DNA of 64,000 nt, taken from assembly GCF_000286075.1 (NCBI RefSeq), contig NZ_AJTZ01000005.1:868001-932000 (forward strand), written 5' to 3'. The notes beneath the pieces were generated by a model. It was not told the DNA's origin. It ran no database searches and saw only the letters and a program-made list of their open reading frames with translations. Both the position numbers and the translations under genes were made by a program. Positions within the stretch are counted from its first letter, which is position 1. Each line of letters begins with the position of its first letter. Source of the DNA: Streptococcus ratti FA-1 = DSM 20564. Lineage in GTDB: Bacteria > Bacillota > Bacilli > Lactobacillales > Streptococcaceae. Shown one piece after another: positions 21,830 to 33,635 of the stretch.

Positions 21830-21835
21830 TTCAAA

Positions 21836-21888
21836 AACCACGAACCTTCTCACTAGTTCTAAAGGCCTGGGAAGGTTCGTGGTTTTTT
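21836..21888 (+). terminator. Strong terminator of ald
   Basis: AAAAACCACGAACCTTC pairs with GAAGGTTCGTGGTTTTTT around a 17-base loop, immediately after the stop codon. Confidence 0.92.
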
Positions 21889-22015
21889 GAGTGTTTGCGA
21901 ACTTCTATTTTTGACTTTATAACTGTCAGCCTTAATTTCCTAAGGCCATTCGAAAAGAGAATACTTCAAGAGGCTGGACAAACTCAGATTACTTTTTTTG
22001 CTGTTGTCAGTGCCT

Positions 22016-22624
22016 TTAAAAATCAGTAAGTTCTGTGGCAAAAACGGCAGGCATTTGGGTGTTTAAGAGATGGCCGCCTTTTTTTATGATAGCAAGTTTG
22101 GCATTGGGAATCAGCTCTGCCATTTCTTTGGCAGGCAAAAGATTAGGCTTATCCTTTTGTCCGCAGAGAATCAAGGTTGGTAGCTGAATACATTTGAGCC
22201 TTTCGCTTAAATCAAGATTGGACATAGACTTTAAAAAAGTAAGGAGAGGTCTCTTAGCGACTCCCCGCTTTTTAAAAACCGACTGAGGCAAAAGCTGAAA
22301 GACAAATAGCTGCAGTTTGTAGAGAAAATTTCCTTTCAAACGGTATTGCGCACCAGAGATGATCAGACCTTTGAGATGCACAAAGTGGTACTGACTCAGT
22401 GCCAGAGCCAGCACACCGCCCAAGGACAGACCGATTAAAATAAAATCTTCTTCTATCTCTTGGAGACTGCCAGCAACCTGCTCTGTCAAAGTCTCAAAAT
22501 TTTCAGACATTTTTCCATCTACAAATAAATCTAAAGTCAAGCAATGCTGATGAGGCAGGGCTGCTATCACATCATCCCAAGCCGTCTTGTCCTGTCCCAA
22601 GCCGTGCAAAAAAATTAATCTCAT
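22016..22624 (-). CDS. Alpha/beta-hydrolase
   Basis: 202 aa. The serine-hydrolase fold is complete: oxyanion LHGLGQDKTAW at the start, nucleophile elbow LIGLSLGGVLAL near residue 85, acid in LCGQKDKPNLL and the His in IIKKGGHLLN. Substrate unknown. It follows the GNAT gene by three bases. Confidence 0.88.
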   Translation of the reverse strand: MRLIFLHGLGQDKTAWDDVIAALPHQHCLTLDLFVDGKMSENFETLTEQVAGSLQEIEEDFILIGLSLGGVLALALSQYHFVHLKGLIISGAQYRLKGNFLYKLQLFVFQLLPQSVFKKRGVAKRPLLTFLKSMSNLDLSERLKCIQLPTLILCGQKDKPNLLPAKEMAELIPNAKLAIIKKGGHLLNTQMPAVFATELTDF

Positions 22625-22627
22625 ACC

Positions 22628-23164
22628 TCATGCTCCTTCGGCCACATCTATCCAGTATCGTTTCATCAGATCCCCTGTCGATTCGTCCAGACGGCTATCT
22701 TCGTAAACACCTCCGTTTGCTAGAATGGTGCGTTCAGAACCAATATTCCAGTCTGCGCAGGTCACCAGAACCTTGTCGATTCCTAATTTTTGGGCTTCAC
22801 TCAGAGCTAAATGCAACTGCACTTTGGCATAGCCTTTCTGCCGCTCATCAGGACGAATGGAGTAGCCAATGTGACCTGAAACATTAAGCAACTCTAGACT
22901 ATTGAGATGATGTCTGATATTGCAAATACCAACCATCCGTTTATCAGACTGACGGATACAGAGAAAAGCTGTTGCCGTCCAGCCTTCTTCTGCTGGTTTA
23001 TCCATTTCCAGTTTTTCTAAGTAGGCTAGCCAATCAGACACCTTATCAAATTGATAAAGACCGGCCCCGCCGTGCATGTGCTCATCTTTAAAAGCATCCT
23101 TGTAAGCTAATAATTCCTCCTCCCAGTCAAGACTGGGGCGGACTAAGATTAAGTTTTCGGTCAT
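22628..23164 (-). CDS. GNAT-family acetyltransferase (RimJ/RimL-like)
   Basis: 178 aa from MTENLILVRPSLDWEEELLAYKDAF. Visible: VGICNIRHHLNSLELLNVSGHIGYSIRPDERQKGYA (the acetyl-CoA binding region, RQKGYA being the Q/R-x-x-G-x-A loop) and RTILANGGVYEDS. The longer open frame upstream reads through a region that seems to be a broken small gene. Acceptor unknown. Confidence 0.87.
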   Translation of the reverse strand: MTENLILVRPSLDWEEELLAYKDAFKDEHMHGGAGLYQFDKVSDWLAYLEKLEMDKPAEEGWTATAFLCIRQSDKRMVGICNIRHHLNSLELLNVSGHIGYSIRPDERQKGYAKVQLHLALSEAQKLGIDKVLVTCADWNIGSERTILANGGVYEDSRLDESTGDLMKRYWIDVAEGA

Positions 23165-23293
23165 TAGGTTCGCTCGCTTTCGTTTAGGGGGGTGAGTGTT
23201 CAGATGTGATTTGGAATCCCAATACCAAACTCTCTGCCAATATTTTCTCAATCACCTGAGGATTATCAGTTGTTTGATGGTCATTTTTCTCTC
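23165..23293 (-). pseudogene. Possible decayed short reading frame between the PHP and GNAT genes
   Basis: After an AGGAGA site the ATG frame stops after ten codons. A different frame reads NDHQTTDNPQVIEKILAE then SLVLGFQITSEHSPP before a stop. With one base fewer in the C6 run (23187-23192), the frame would end in SPLNESERT-TAATG, overlapping the GNAT start. The composition is protein-like, but no intact gene is present. Confidence 0.35.
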
Positions 23294-24028
23294 CTAAATT
23301 ATCTCCCCTTTTTCAATCCCATACTCCTCCAGAATTTGCTGGATGCGGTCGAATTGGAGGCGGAAGTGCTCGAGTTTGTGGCCGTCGGAGCCGATGGAAT
23401 ACTTGTGGCAGCCTAAGTCTTTGACTAGACCGAGCGCATAGCGGTAGAGGTGCTCGTGACCATAGAGGTACATGGACTTGCTGTTGAGTTCAAAGGCTAG
23501 GTTATGGTCGATCATCTTTTGGAAAATGCGGCGAAGCTGGGCTTCGTATACCTTTAATTCCTCCACAGTGACATCAAAGAGTCTGAAACCATAGTCAAAA
23601 TGGGCCAAAACATCCGCCTCCACGCGCCCGATGGCATATTCCAGCTTGTCTAGGTATTCTTGGATAATGGCATTCTTGTCCATATCCGCCACTTCTTCAT
23701 CCAGGTAATCATTGACCCCATTGTGATGGACGGAAAGCAGCTTCAAATCATAGTCCTTGTCGGCCAAAAAGCTGAGAATATCTGCTTCTCGCGGCTGGTA
23801 ATAGCCAATTTCAATCCCGCGCTTGATGCGGTTGCCATACTGGGCATTGAGCGCAGCGATTTCTTCCGAATAAGCCTCATAATCAGGGACATCGTCCTGC
23901 TTGCTATAGGGGTTGGACAGATCGTAGTGCTCTGTCGTGACGATGTCACCATCATAATGAGTCAGATAGTCCTCAAAGCTGGCATCAGAATCGTAGGAAA
24001 AATGGGTGTGTAGATGGTTGTCGCGCAT
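23294..24028 (-). CDS. PHP-domain phosphatase, histidinol-phosphatase-like
   Basis: 244 aa. The metal-binding motifs of PHP esterases appear in order: DNHLHTHFSYDS at residue 3, TTEHYDL, GIEIGYY, SVHHNGVNDY, AHFDYGFRLF and SIGSDGHKLEHF at the C terminus. It resembles HisK/HisJ histidinol-phosphate phosphatase, but there are no other histidine genes here, so the true substrate is uncertain. Confidence 0.85.
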   Translation of the reverse strand: MRDNHLHTHFSYDSDASFEDYLTHYDGDIVTTEHYDLSNPYSKQDDVPDYEAYSEEIAALNAQYGNRIKRGIEIGYYQPREADILSFLADKDYDLKLLSVHHNGVNDYLDEEVADMDKNAIIQEYLDKLEYAIGRVEADVLAHFDYGFRLFDVTVEELKVYEAQLRRIFQKMIDHNLAFELNSKSMYLYGHEHLYRYALGLVKDLGCHKYSIGSDGHKLEHFRLQFDRIQQILEEYGIEKGEII

Positions 24029-24215
24029 AGAAAATCTCCTAATATTCTTTAAAAATCAAAACGGTACCTTGCTAATTTATTCTGCCGTACTTTGGTGATA
24101 TCAGTTAGGCTTGCTTCATTTCCTAGCTCATCACCTTTCTTCTATTTTACCAAAAAGGAGAGGGAAGAGAAAACTTCTTTTTCTGTTGAAGAGACTTATA
24201 TTGGCAAAAAAGAGA

Positions 24216-24232
24216 TATAGTTTTAAACTATA
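24216..24232. promoter_or_regulatory. Perfect MET box
   Basis: TATAGTTTTAAACTATA matches the streptococcal MetR MET box without a mismatch. It lies about 45 bases upstream of a promoter-like TTTTCA-17-TACAAT pair serving the MetE-like gene. Confidence 0.75.
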
Positions 24233-24315
24233 CCTCTTTCTCTAAATTAACTATTTTTCAAAAAGGCTCAGCTCCTGTACAATAAAAGGCAAGAAATCTA
24301 GAAAGAGGCATGTAT

Positions 24316-25461
24316 ATGGCACAATCAAAATTCCAACTCGTCGGCTCCCTGCTTCGTCCGGCTGACCTTCTTGACTATAAGAATAAAATCGAACACCGCG
24401 ATGATATTCAATATCCCTTTTATGACAGCTTCCCTGGCTATCTTGAGACAGAAACGGCAGATATTAAAAAAGTCATTGCCGATGAAAAGGCCAATGGCAT
24501 TGATATTCTGACAGACGGTGAATATTCTAAATCAATGTGGCATTTAGACTTTGTTTGGGGACTGAAAGGCATTGAACGCTATATTGCAGACCATGGTTAC
24601 ACCTTCCAAGACCATGACGGCGGGCATTTTGAAACCCGCAAAGATATCGGTATTCGTATCACTGAGCCGCTTTCAGGCAAAAACCATCATTTCTTGGACA
24701 TCTACAAACTGCTCAAGGAAGAGGCTGGCGATACGCAAACCAAATTAACGATTTGGGGCCCTGCTCACGCTTATACCGAACTGGCCATCTTTGATGGACT
24801 TGCCGGTCCCGATCAAGTTTACAAAACCAATGACGAATTAAAGGCCGGCCTCATCAAGGCTTACAAGGAATTCTTGGATGAGTACAAGGCAGCTGGCGGT
24901 GAAATCATTCAATTTGACGACTGTCTCTGGGAACTCTTTGACGAATCCAACCCCGCTTCCTTTTTTGCAGAAGGCAATGCCAGCCTGGCCGATCTTGCCG
25001 ATGAATTTATTGCTATTAACAACGAAGTGGCAGACTACGGTCACCAATTAGGGCTTAAGGTCTGGACGCACAACTGTCGCGGCAACTACGAAAGCCGCTC
25101 AGCTTCAGGCGGAACTTACGAAGCCATTGCCGAAAAGTTCCTGCGTGATCAGCACTACGACCGCTTTTTCTTAGAATGGGACAGCGATGTATCAGGTGAT
25201 TTAAAGGCTCTTGCTTCCCTTAAAGATAAAGAGGCCGAAGTGGTTCTCGGACTGCTTTCCAGTAAGACAACCGATCTTGATGATGAAGAACGCGTTCTGA
25301 AGTTATTGGAGCAAGCCAGCACCATTCTTCCGAAAGAACGTCTGCTGCTGTCACATCAATGCGGCTTTGCTTCCTGTGATTCCGGCAATGAACTGGCTAT
25401 TCCTCAGCAATGGGCCAAAATCAAACAAGGTCAAGAAATCGCTGAGAAGTTTTGGGGGTAA
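24316..25461 (+). CDS. MetE-like cobalamin-independent methionine synthase C-terminal-family protein
   Basis: 381 aa, half the length of MetE and corresponding to its catalytic C-terminal barrel (the YxjG/YxjH type). Zinc ligands are visible: WTHNCRGNY (His and Cys), FLEWDSD (Glu) and HQCGFASCDSG (Cys). The start is the second ATG, seven bases after GAGG. The perfect MET box upstream places it in the methionine regulon, supporting a methyl-transfer role with homocysteine; the methyl donor is not known. Confidence 0.87.
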   Translation: MAQSKFQLVGSLLRPADLLDYKNKIEHRDDIQYPFYDSFPGYLETETADIKKVIADEKANGIDILTDGEYSKSMWHLDFVWGLKGIERYIADHGYTFQDHDGGHFETRKDIGIRITEPLSGKNHHFLDIYKLLKEEAGDTQTKLTIWGPAHAYTELAIFDGLAGPDQVYKTNDELKAGLIKAYKEFLDEYKAAGGEIIQFDDCLWELFDESNPASFFAEGNASLADLADEFIAINNEVADYGHQLGLKVWTHNCRGNYESRSASGGTYEAIAEKFLRDQHYDRFFLEWDSDVSGDLKALASLKDKEAEVVLGLLSSKTTDLDDEERVLKLLEQASTILPKERLLLSHQCGFASCDSGNELAIPQQWAKIKQGQEIAEKFWG

Positions 25462-25655
25462 AGCAAACAGCTGTTAATTTTCTGTCCTTCTTGCACTGCG
25501 CTGGGTGCTCCTTGCGGTTGGTTCAGCTCATTTTTAAGACCGAATCCTTACAGCTCAGCGGCCTGCGGATGCCTCTAGCTTTGCATGTCTGATGCGCAGG
25601 CCGTCTGCTGTATTAAAAATCCATTTGGAGATTCCTAACTCCAAATGGATTTTTA
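25462..25655 (+). terminator. Hairpin-rich tail of the MetE-like gene
   Basis: Two structures. Around 25556-25605 CGGCCTGCG faces CGCAGGCCG with a 30-base interior. At 25613-25655 AAAAATCCATTTGGAG faces CTCCAAATGGATTTTT, a strong terminator. The rest of the gap to 25687 holds nothing recognisable. Confidence 0.8.
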
Positions 25656-25686
25656 GCATGCTCTGAAAAATTCCCCTGCAGCAAAG

Positions 25687-25735
25687 GAAAAACCAGCTAC
25701 TGGCTAATAGTCGCTGCTTTAGCTGATTTTTGAAT
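25687..25735 (-). terminator. Terminator of the lac operon
   Basis: On the minus strand AAAATCAGCTA pairs with TAGCTGGTTTTT and ends in a T run, about 30 bases after the lacX stop. Confidence 0.7.
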
Positions 25736-25765
25736 TAGAAGCTGCGGTTCAGCATTTTGCCGAAT

Positions 25766-26662
25766 TTATAAAACGGTGATGTCAAAATATTTGCGATCAG
25801 TCTGCCCGGGAGCCAGCAGGCTGACACCGCGCTTTTCTTCCACATAATCAGATTCATCCAAAGACGTTGACAGGCCGCTCCAAGGTTCCAAGGCTATAAA
25901 AGGGCTTTTAGTGACTGTTGACCAAAGAATAAGGTAGGGAAAATCTGCAAAATCCAGACGCAGACCCCCATCCTGATTTCGAGAACGCAGGGTGACACTT
26001 CTTGACTGCAACTGATCTAAAGTAATGGCATTATGCTCGAATAAAGAATAATCTAAGTCAAGGAATTTCTGCTCTTCCAAGAAAGGGCTTCTGTCTCCTA
26101 AATCAAGCAGTCCTGTTTCAGGGAAGGACCTTGGCACCGTGCAGGTCTCTTCTTTTTCAAATTCAAGATAGTAGTCTTCATAGCGATCCCCTTCAAACAA
26201 AGGACAGTTAAAACCGGGATGCCCTCCGATAAAATAAGGCATTGTCCTTTCCTTTTCATTATTGCTTACCTGATACTCTGTGCGGATGGTTGACCCTTTT
26301 AAAGTGTAGATAATCTTTAATTCAAAGCGATAGGGATACTGCGTCAGCATTTCCTCGTCCGGCTCAATGGTAAAAGCAAGACTGTTTTCACTCAGCTGTT
26401 CAAAGGCAAACTGTTTCTTTCGCACCAGCCCATGTCTGGGAATGCGGCCGTAAAAATGCGGATGCTCTTTAATATTGTAAATTCCCCAGTCATTTCTCAA
26501 GCTGCCGCAAATGGGGAAAAGAACCGGTGCTTGGGAACTCCAGTATTCAGGATTTCCCTGCCATAGATACTCTATGCCGTTTTGATCTTTGACAGAAGAC
26601 AGGGCACCGCCGAATTCTTTAAACTGAACCCTAAGTTTTTCGTTTTTTAGTTCGATTGTCAT
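25766..26662 (-). CDS. lacX: LacX, aldose-1-epimerase-like protein
   Basis: 298 aa from MTIELKNEKLRVQFKEFGG, preceded by AGGGAGG; the upstream open frame is not conserved-looking. It is a galactose-mutarotase-like beta-sandwich with LWQGNPEYWSSQAPVLFPICG, GRIPRHGLVRKKQF (the HG motif) and FIGGHPGFNCPL. LacX is the usual last gene of streptococcal and lactococcal lac operons; it may equilibrate anomers of lactose-derived sugars, but the role is not settled. Confidence 0.88.
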   Translation of the reverse strand: MTIELKNEKLRVQFKEFGGALSSVKDQNGIEYLWQGNPEYWSSQAPVLFPICGSLRNDWGIYNIKEHPHFYGRIPRHGLVRKKQFAFEQLSENSLAFTIEPDEEMLTQYPYRFELKIIYTLKGSTIRTEYQVSNNEKERTMPYFIGGHPGFNCPLFEGDRYEDYYLEFEKEETCTVPRSFPETGLLDLGDRSPFLEEQKFLDLDYSLFEHNAITLDQLQSRSVTLRSRNQDGGLRLDFADFPYLILWSTVTKSPFIALEPWSGLSTSLDESDYVEEKRGVSLLAPGQTDRKYFDITVL

Positions 26663-26840
26663 GTTTATCCTCCCTGTTGAGACTTGAAAATAAAGCAAGA
26701 GCGCAGCCAAAGACTGCAACTCTTGCCCATAAAGTCCTTTCAAAAAATACAAACGTTTTATTTTGACTGATTTAGCAGCTTATGTGTTAAATAATGGAGT
26801 ATTGTTGAATGCCAGCAGACAAGAAAGTATTGCTAAATCA

Positions 26841-29962
<3,122 letters not shown>

Positions 29963-29964
29963 AT

Positions 29965-30279
29965 TTAGCTACCTCTCTTATATAGTTCAATCAAGTGCTT
30001 CATCAAATCTTTCAGCAAGATAGTGGTCATCAAATGATCCTGACCATGCATCAATGTAACACTCAGCTCAATCGCATCTCCCTGTGCCTCTTTTGTCAAA
30101 AGACTAGTCTGCGCTTTATGAGCATCAGTGATACAGTCCTCAGCTGCTGAAACAAGCTCATCAGCCTTAGCGAAATCGCCGGCTTGGGCTGCATTCAGGG
30201 CTTCAAGCAGCTTTGAGCGTGCATCGCCGGCATAGGCTACAATCTCAAACCCTAATAGGGTACTTTCTTCTCTATTCAT
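29965..30279 (-). CDS. lacF: Lactose-specific PTS EIIA
   Basis: 104 aa from [22 protein letters not shown]. Three-helix trimeric EIIA with the phosphohistidine in [19 protein letters not shown] near residue 80. It directly precedes lacE. Confidence 0.96.
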   Translation of the reverse strand: MNREESTLLGFEIVAYAGDARSKLLEALNAAQAGDFAKADELVSAAEDCITDAHKAQTSLLTKEAQGDAIELSVTLMHGQDHLMTTILLKDLMKHLIELYKRGS

Positions 30280-30311
30280 AATTTTTCCTCCTGTCATTAT
30301 TTAATTTGACA

Positions 30312-31145
30312 TCACAGCAAACGTTGAATATGTAAAGCTATATAAAGTCTTTCACTTTGGTAAACATTTATTCCGGTTTCATTCGCGATAATAGTATAAA
30401 TCTCATTGCCGATTTTATAGGCTTCCGGATAAGTCTTCTTAATCTGTTTTTCCATGTCCAAAAGGGACCTGTTATCATCTTTACTTCTATCTAAATACTC
30501 AATGAAAAAAGTTAAATGAATCATCAGGCGATCATAAAAATTAGCATTGTACGTGTTTCTCTTAATATTATGCTGCTCCAAAATTTTTTGGACTTTTTCT
30601 AAAATATTTTTAGCAGCACCTGTCTGTGAGGTTTTCACTTTGATATCAACACTCTTAGCATTAATAAAATGCAGAGCAATTCTCTCCACTTCATCATCTG
30701 GGAAATCAGCTGATAATTTTTGTCGGAAAATTTCCAAAGCTTCGGAAGCCATGGCATATTCCTGACTATAGTCTTGTGAAATCCGAGGTAGCTTGCTCTC
30801 TTGATAAGAACCATCAAGAATCGCTTTGTAAGAAAAATAAATATGATCAGTCAAGGTAACATATAAGTATTCTTGAACAGGGTAACTATATTTGGCTGAT
30901 AAGCTATCAATAACATCGTAAGTTACTGTGATAAAGTCAAGCGGCACATCCTTTAAAAGAGTTAAAAAGTTCTTTTTCGATTCTGAATTTTTTAAAGAAA
31001 AAACTTTTTCAATTTTATTAGTGACAATTAAGTCACCTTTACTTTTATTAAAAGTAAGTCCTAACCCCATCACAACAGCTTGCTCTCCATATTCATCTTT
31101 AACAAGAGCTACATTATTATTTAAGGCTTGTACAATCCTATACAT
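30312..31145 (-). CDS. lacT: BglG/LicT-family antiterminator of the lac genes
   Basis: 277 aa from MYRIVQALNNNVALVKDEYGEQAVVMGLGL, the co-antiterminator (CAT) RNA-binding domain. Two PTS regulation domains follow: PRD1 with ITVTYDVIDSLSAKY... and DHIYFSYKAILDG, and PRD2 with LMIHLTFFIEYLDRS and ERLYIALHIQRLL. It binds the RAT site found in its own leader and prevents termination when LacE/LacF are not holding phosphate on it (family knowledge). Lies between gatC and lacF. Confidence 0.93.
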   Translation of the reverse strand: MYRIVQALNNNVALVKDEYGEQAVVMGLGLTFNKSKGDLIVTNKIEKVFSLKNSESKKNFLTLLKDVPLDFITVTYDVIDSLSAKYSYPVQEYLYVTLTDHIYFSYKAILDGSYQESKLPRISQDYSQEYAMASEALEIFRQKLSADFPDDEVERIALHFINAKSVDIKVKTSQTGAAKNILEKVQKILEQHNIKRNTYNANFYDRLMIHLTFFIEYLDRSKDDNRSLLDMEKQIKKTYPEAYKIGNEIYTIIANETGINVYQSERLYIALHIQRLL

Positions 31146-31174
31146 GTGCTTTTTCCTCCTTTCTATTCCAAACA

Positions 31175-31257
31175 AAAAAGACCACAAACAAACCAAAGAG
31201 ATTTATCGCTCCCTTGACCCATTTGTAGTCTCGCCTAATTCGATTAGTTACGATCTA
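31175..31257 (-). promoter_or_regulatory. RAT antiterminator and overlapping terminator in the lacT leader
   Basis: Minus-strand leader RNA: GATCGTAACTAATCGA then ATTAGGCGAGACTACA (31225-31257), the shape of a BglG/LicT RAT hairpin. It overlaps a terminator in which AGACTACAAA pairs with TTTGTGGTCT (31180-31189) followed by T6. The two structures exclude each other, the classic antitermination switch, and LacT is encoded 30 bases downstream. Confidence 0.85.
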
Positions 31258-31277
31258 CTCTATTCTATTATGCATTT

Positions 31278-31314
31278 ATACTAACATAAATAAGGAAAAA
31301 TGTAAACCCTTACT
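31278..31314 (-). promoter_or_regulatory. lacTFEGX promoter with overlapping cre-like site
   Basis: Minus strand TTTACA (31301-31306), 17 bases, TAGTAT (31278-31283) with a TG extension. The plus-strand segment ATGTAAACCCTTACT (31300-31314) fits the CcpA cre pattern WTGNAANCGNWNNCW with one mismatch and covers the -35, so carbon-catabolite repression is likely. Confidence 0.65.
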
Positions 31315-31371
31315 TTTCATGGAATTTTCGCTTAGTTTTCATTATCAAGGTTATTATACTCAATTCTTAAA

Positions 31372-32775
31372 CTAATCTTTTGCTTCCTTATAAACCTTAT
31401 TGCGTTTTTTCATCTGACCGACATACCAGAAGAACAGTAAGGTATAGACAGCTAAGGCAAGCAGGGCATATAGAAGAAATGTCATATCACCTTCAGAGGC
31501 TTTCCCTACGAAGTAAGCTAAGAACTTTTCTACCGGCCCTTCCATAGTTGTGTGTGAAATCATTGTTGAAGAACTCAGTCCTTTTGGAAAGGCACCAACT
31601 TTTTTCGCCGTCTCTGTAATAAACGGAGCAATCAAAGTACCAGACCACAGAAACAAAGGCAGCTCAATCGCACCGATAACAATCATGCGGATCAATTTAC
31701 CACGGGTAACAACAAGCAAAGCCGGTGTAACCCCCATAGCAATAATTCCGGCCAGAGGCAAAAGTTTGTTGCCCGGAAGGATCATCGCTTCTAAGAGCAT
31801 GATAGGGGCTAAAACATTAGCTGCTGCCCAAATTTCAGCACGCCCGGCCAAGAATGGCCAGTCCAACCCAATATTTAAGGTACGGCCTTTAAGTTTTGAT
31901 GAAGCAAAGTCGGTAATGCCCTGAGACAAAGGCTCAACCGCCGCAATAAACCAAGAACCGATTAAAGAGAAGAGCTCCAAGCAGACTGCTGCTGTGAAAG
32001 CTAAAGTCAGTATATCAACAGGCTTTTGTCCTGCTAAGAGTCCCACAAAAATCCCTAAATAGATACCAATAGCAAATTTTGAACCCCAAAATCCGATTTT
32101 AGCATTTAATTTTGCGGCATCAAAATCATATTTATCCAGCCATGGAAACAGCTTGTCAAACAGCTTATCAAATACCATAATAATAGGATTCATCATGTAG
32201 TTCATATGAGTAGTTGTCATAGGATTTTCATCCCCGGTATTTAATAAGTCATTAAACGTTGGTTTCATCACGTCTGAGTTGATAATCTTTAAGATACCAA
32301 TAAAGATAATTAAAACTGTCGCAATAATGAGATTGGCACCGCTGTAAATCGCAAACAATCCGACAATAGAGAGATGCCAAATATCAAAAATATCAACATC
32401 CAAGGTATTTGTTTTATTTAAAACCAACATGATGATATTGACAATCAGCATAACCAACAGAAAATAAAGTGTGTAGGGCGACCCCCAAGTAATGGTAGCC
32501 AAGGGTGCCCAGCCTACATCGGTGATATTCAGATGAAGGCCTGTCCTAGCCACAAAATCTGCCATTGCTCCTGAAAAAGCTGTCGATAAAATATTGATGA
32601 TTGCACTGATACCTGTCAGAGCAATTCCCAGTTTAATGCCCCCTTCCAGTGCCTTAGAAAATTTAACTTTAAAACAGAGTGCAATGACCGTCAGCACAAT
32701 CGTCATTAAAGGCGCGGCCCCTAAATCAATAATCGGCTGAAATACCTTATTTGCAAGATCAATAATTACATTCAT
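31372..32775 (-). CDS. PTS EIIC, galactitol/GatC family
   Basis: 467 aa, about ten to twelve membrane segments, GatC-type EIIC (VIIDLANKVFQPIIDLGAAPLM..., WAPLATITWGSPYTLYFL). It sits with EIIB and EIIA of the same family between lacD and lacT. As it is inside a tagatose-6-phosphate operon, I infer galactose (entering as galactose-6-phosphate) as the likely substrate; galactitol cannot be excluded. Confidence 0.88.
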   Translation of the reverse strand: MNVIIDLANKVFQPIIDLGAAPLMTIVLTVIALCFKVKFSKALEGGIKLGIALTGISAIINILSTAFSGAMADFVARTGLHLNITDVGWAPLATITWGSPYTLYFLLVMLIVNIIMLVLNKTNTLDVDIFDIWHLSIVGLFAIYSGANLIIATVLIIFIGILKIINSDVMKPTFNDLLNTGDENPMTTTHMNYMMNPIIMVFDKLFDKLFPWLDKYDFDAAKLNAKIGFWGSKFAIGIYLGIFVGLLAGQKPVDILTLAFTAAVCLELFSLIGSWFIAAVEPLSQGITDFASSKLKGRTLNIGLDWPFLAGRAEIWAAANVLAPIMLLEAMILPGNKLLPLAGIIAMGVTPALLVVTRGKLIRMIVIGAIELPLFLWSGTLIAPFITETAKKVGAFPKGLSSSTMISHTTMEGPVEKFLAYFVGKASEGDMTFLLYALLALAVYTLLFFWYVGQMKKRNKVYKEAKD

Positions 32776-32797
32776 CTTTTACTCCTCTCACTAAAGG

Positions 32798-33100
32798 CTA
32801 TTTGTTTAAGCCTTTAATGACCTCTTCCATTTTTTGATAAACAGGTTCGGCCATGGCTGGGATACGGTATAAAATAGCACCGGCATCAACAACTGGAATT
32901 TTAACGTCAAATCCTAAATCCGTTTTAGAAATTTGAGCAAAAATATCATAATGAGACAGCATTTCCTCATTGATATCTTTAATCATCACAGCATCACATG
33001 ATACTTGGTAGCCTCGTTTGGTTAATTCAGATTCCAAAGCGCTTTTAATTTGGTGACTAGAATTAACACCTGCCCCACAGGCAGCTAAAATTTTAATCAT
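32798..33100 (-). CDS. PTS EIIB, galactitol/GatB family
   Basis: 100 aa with the phosphocysteine loop ILAACGAGVNSSHQIKSALE at residues 4-20. It receives phosphate from the EIIA encoded just upstream and passes it to the sugar carried by the EIIC. 22 bases to the EIIC gene. Confidence 0.9.
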   Translation of the reverse strand: MIKILAACGAGVNSSHQIKSALESELTKRGYQVSCDAVMIKDINEEMLSHYDIFAQISKTDLGFDVKIPVVDAGAILYRIPAMAEPVYQKMEEVIKGLNK

Positions 33101-33111
33101 TTGTTTTCTCC

Positions 33112-33585
33112 TTAAAATTGTTGTTTCAAAAAGTCATAAATTTTTTGAGGATCATTCAAGTTAAAAAAGTCAATTAACTCATTAGAATCCTGTCGATTGA
33201 TGAAATCCATAACGTTTTGCAGCAAACCTGCCTGTTCTTTCTCATCATTATTTAAAATCATAAAGAGAAAAGAAACGTCAACATCTTCATCAGGAAGTAT
33301 CATGTTCTTGAACATAACAGGATGCTTTAATTTGACTGGTACGATACGGGTATCTTTAACAAATTCACTTTCTGTGTGAGGGATCGCTATATTAGGCAGC
33401 AAAGGATTAATCGGAGACAGCGGCAAAGCAGTTGGATAATTCTCTTCTCTCTCAATTAAATGATCAATATAATCCTCTGTTACCAAATCCTTGTCCAAAA
33501 GTTTTGACGCAATCTCCTTGAAAATCTCTTCTTGGTTCACCTTATCAGAAACAAACACAGTATCCTCATGAATCAGTGAAGTCAT
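33112..33585 (-). CDS. PTS EIIA, fructose/galactitol type
   Basis: 157 aa PTS_EIIA_2 domain; active-site His in LLPNIAIPHTESEFV near residue 70. First of the three PTS genes, with an AAGGAGG ribosome site. A small hairpin (AAAAGGT ... ACCTTTT, 33613-33637) lies between it and lacD and may moderate readthrough. Confidence 0.9.
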   Translation of the reverse strand: MTSLIHEDTVFVSDKVNQEEIFKEIASKLLDKDLVTEDYIDHLIEREENYPTALPLSPINPLLPNIAIPHTESEFVKDTRIVPVKLKHPVMFKNMILPDEDVDVSFLFMILNNDEKEQAGLLQNVMDFINRQDSNELIDFFNLNDPQKIYDFLKQQF

Positions 33586-33635
33586 TGTAACTATGCCTCC
33601 TTAACTTAAGAATAAAAGGTTTGACTTTCACCTTT

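Noticed and set aside
25500..25612. GC-rich stem downstream of the MetE-like gene as a riboswitch or structural RNA
   Set aside because: It lies downstream of the gene and immediately before its terminator, with no known class signature; probably just a 3' structure.
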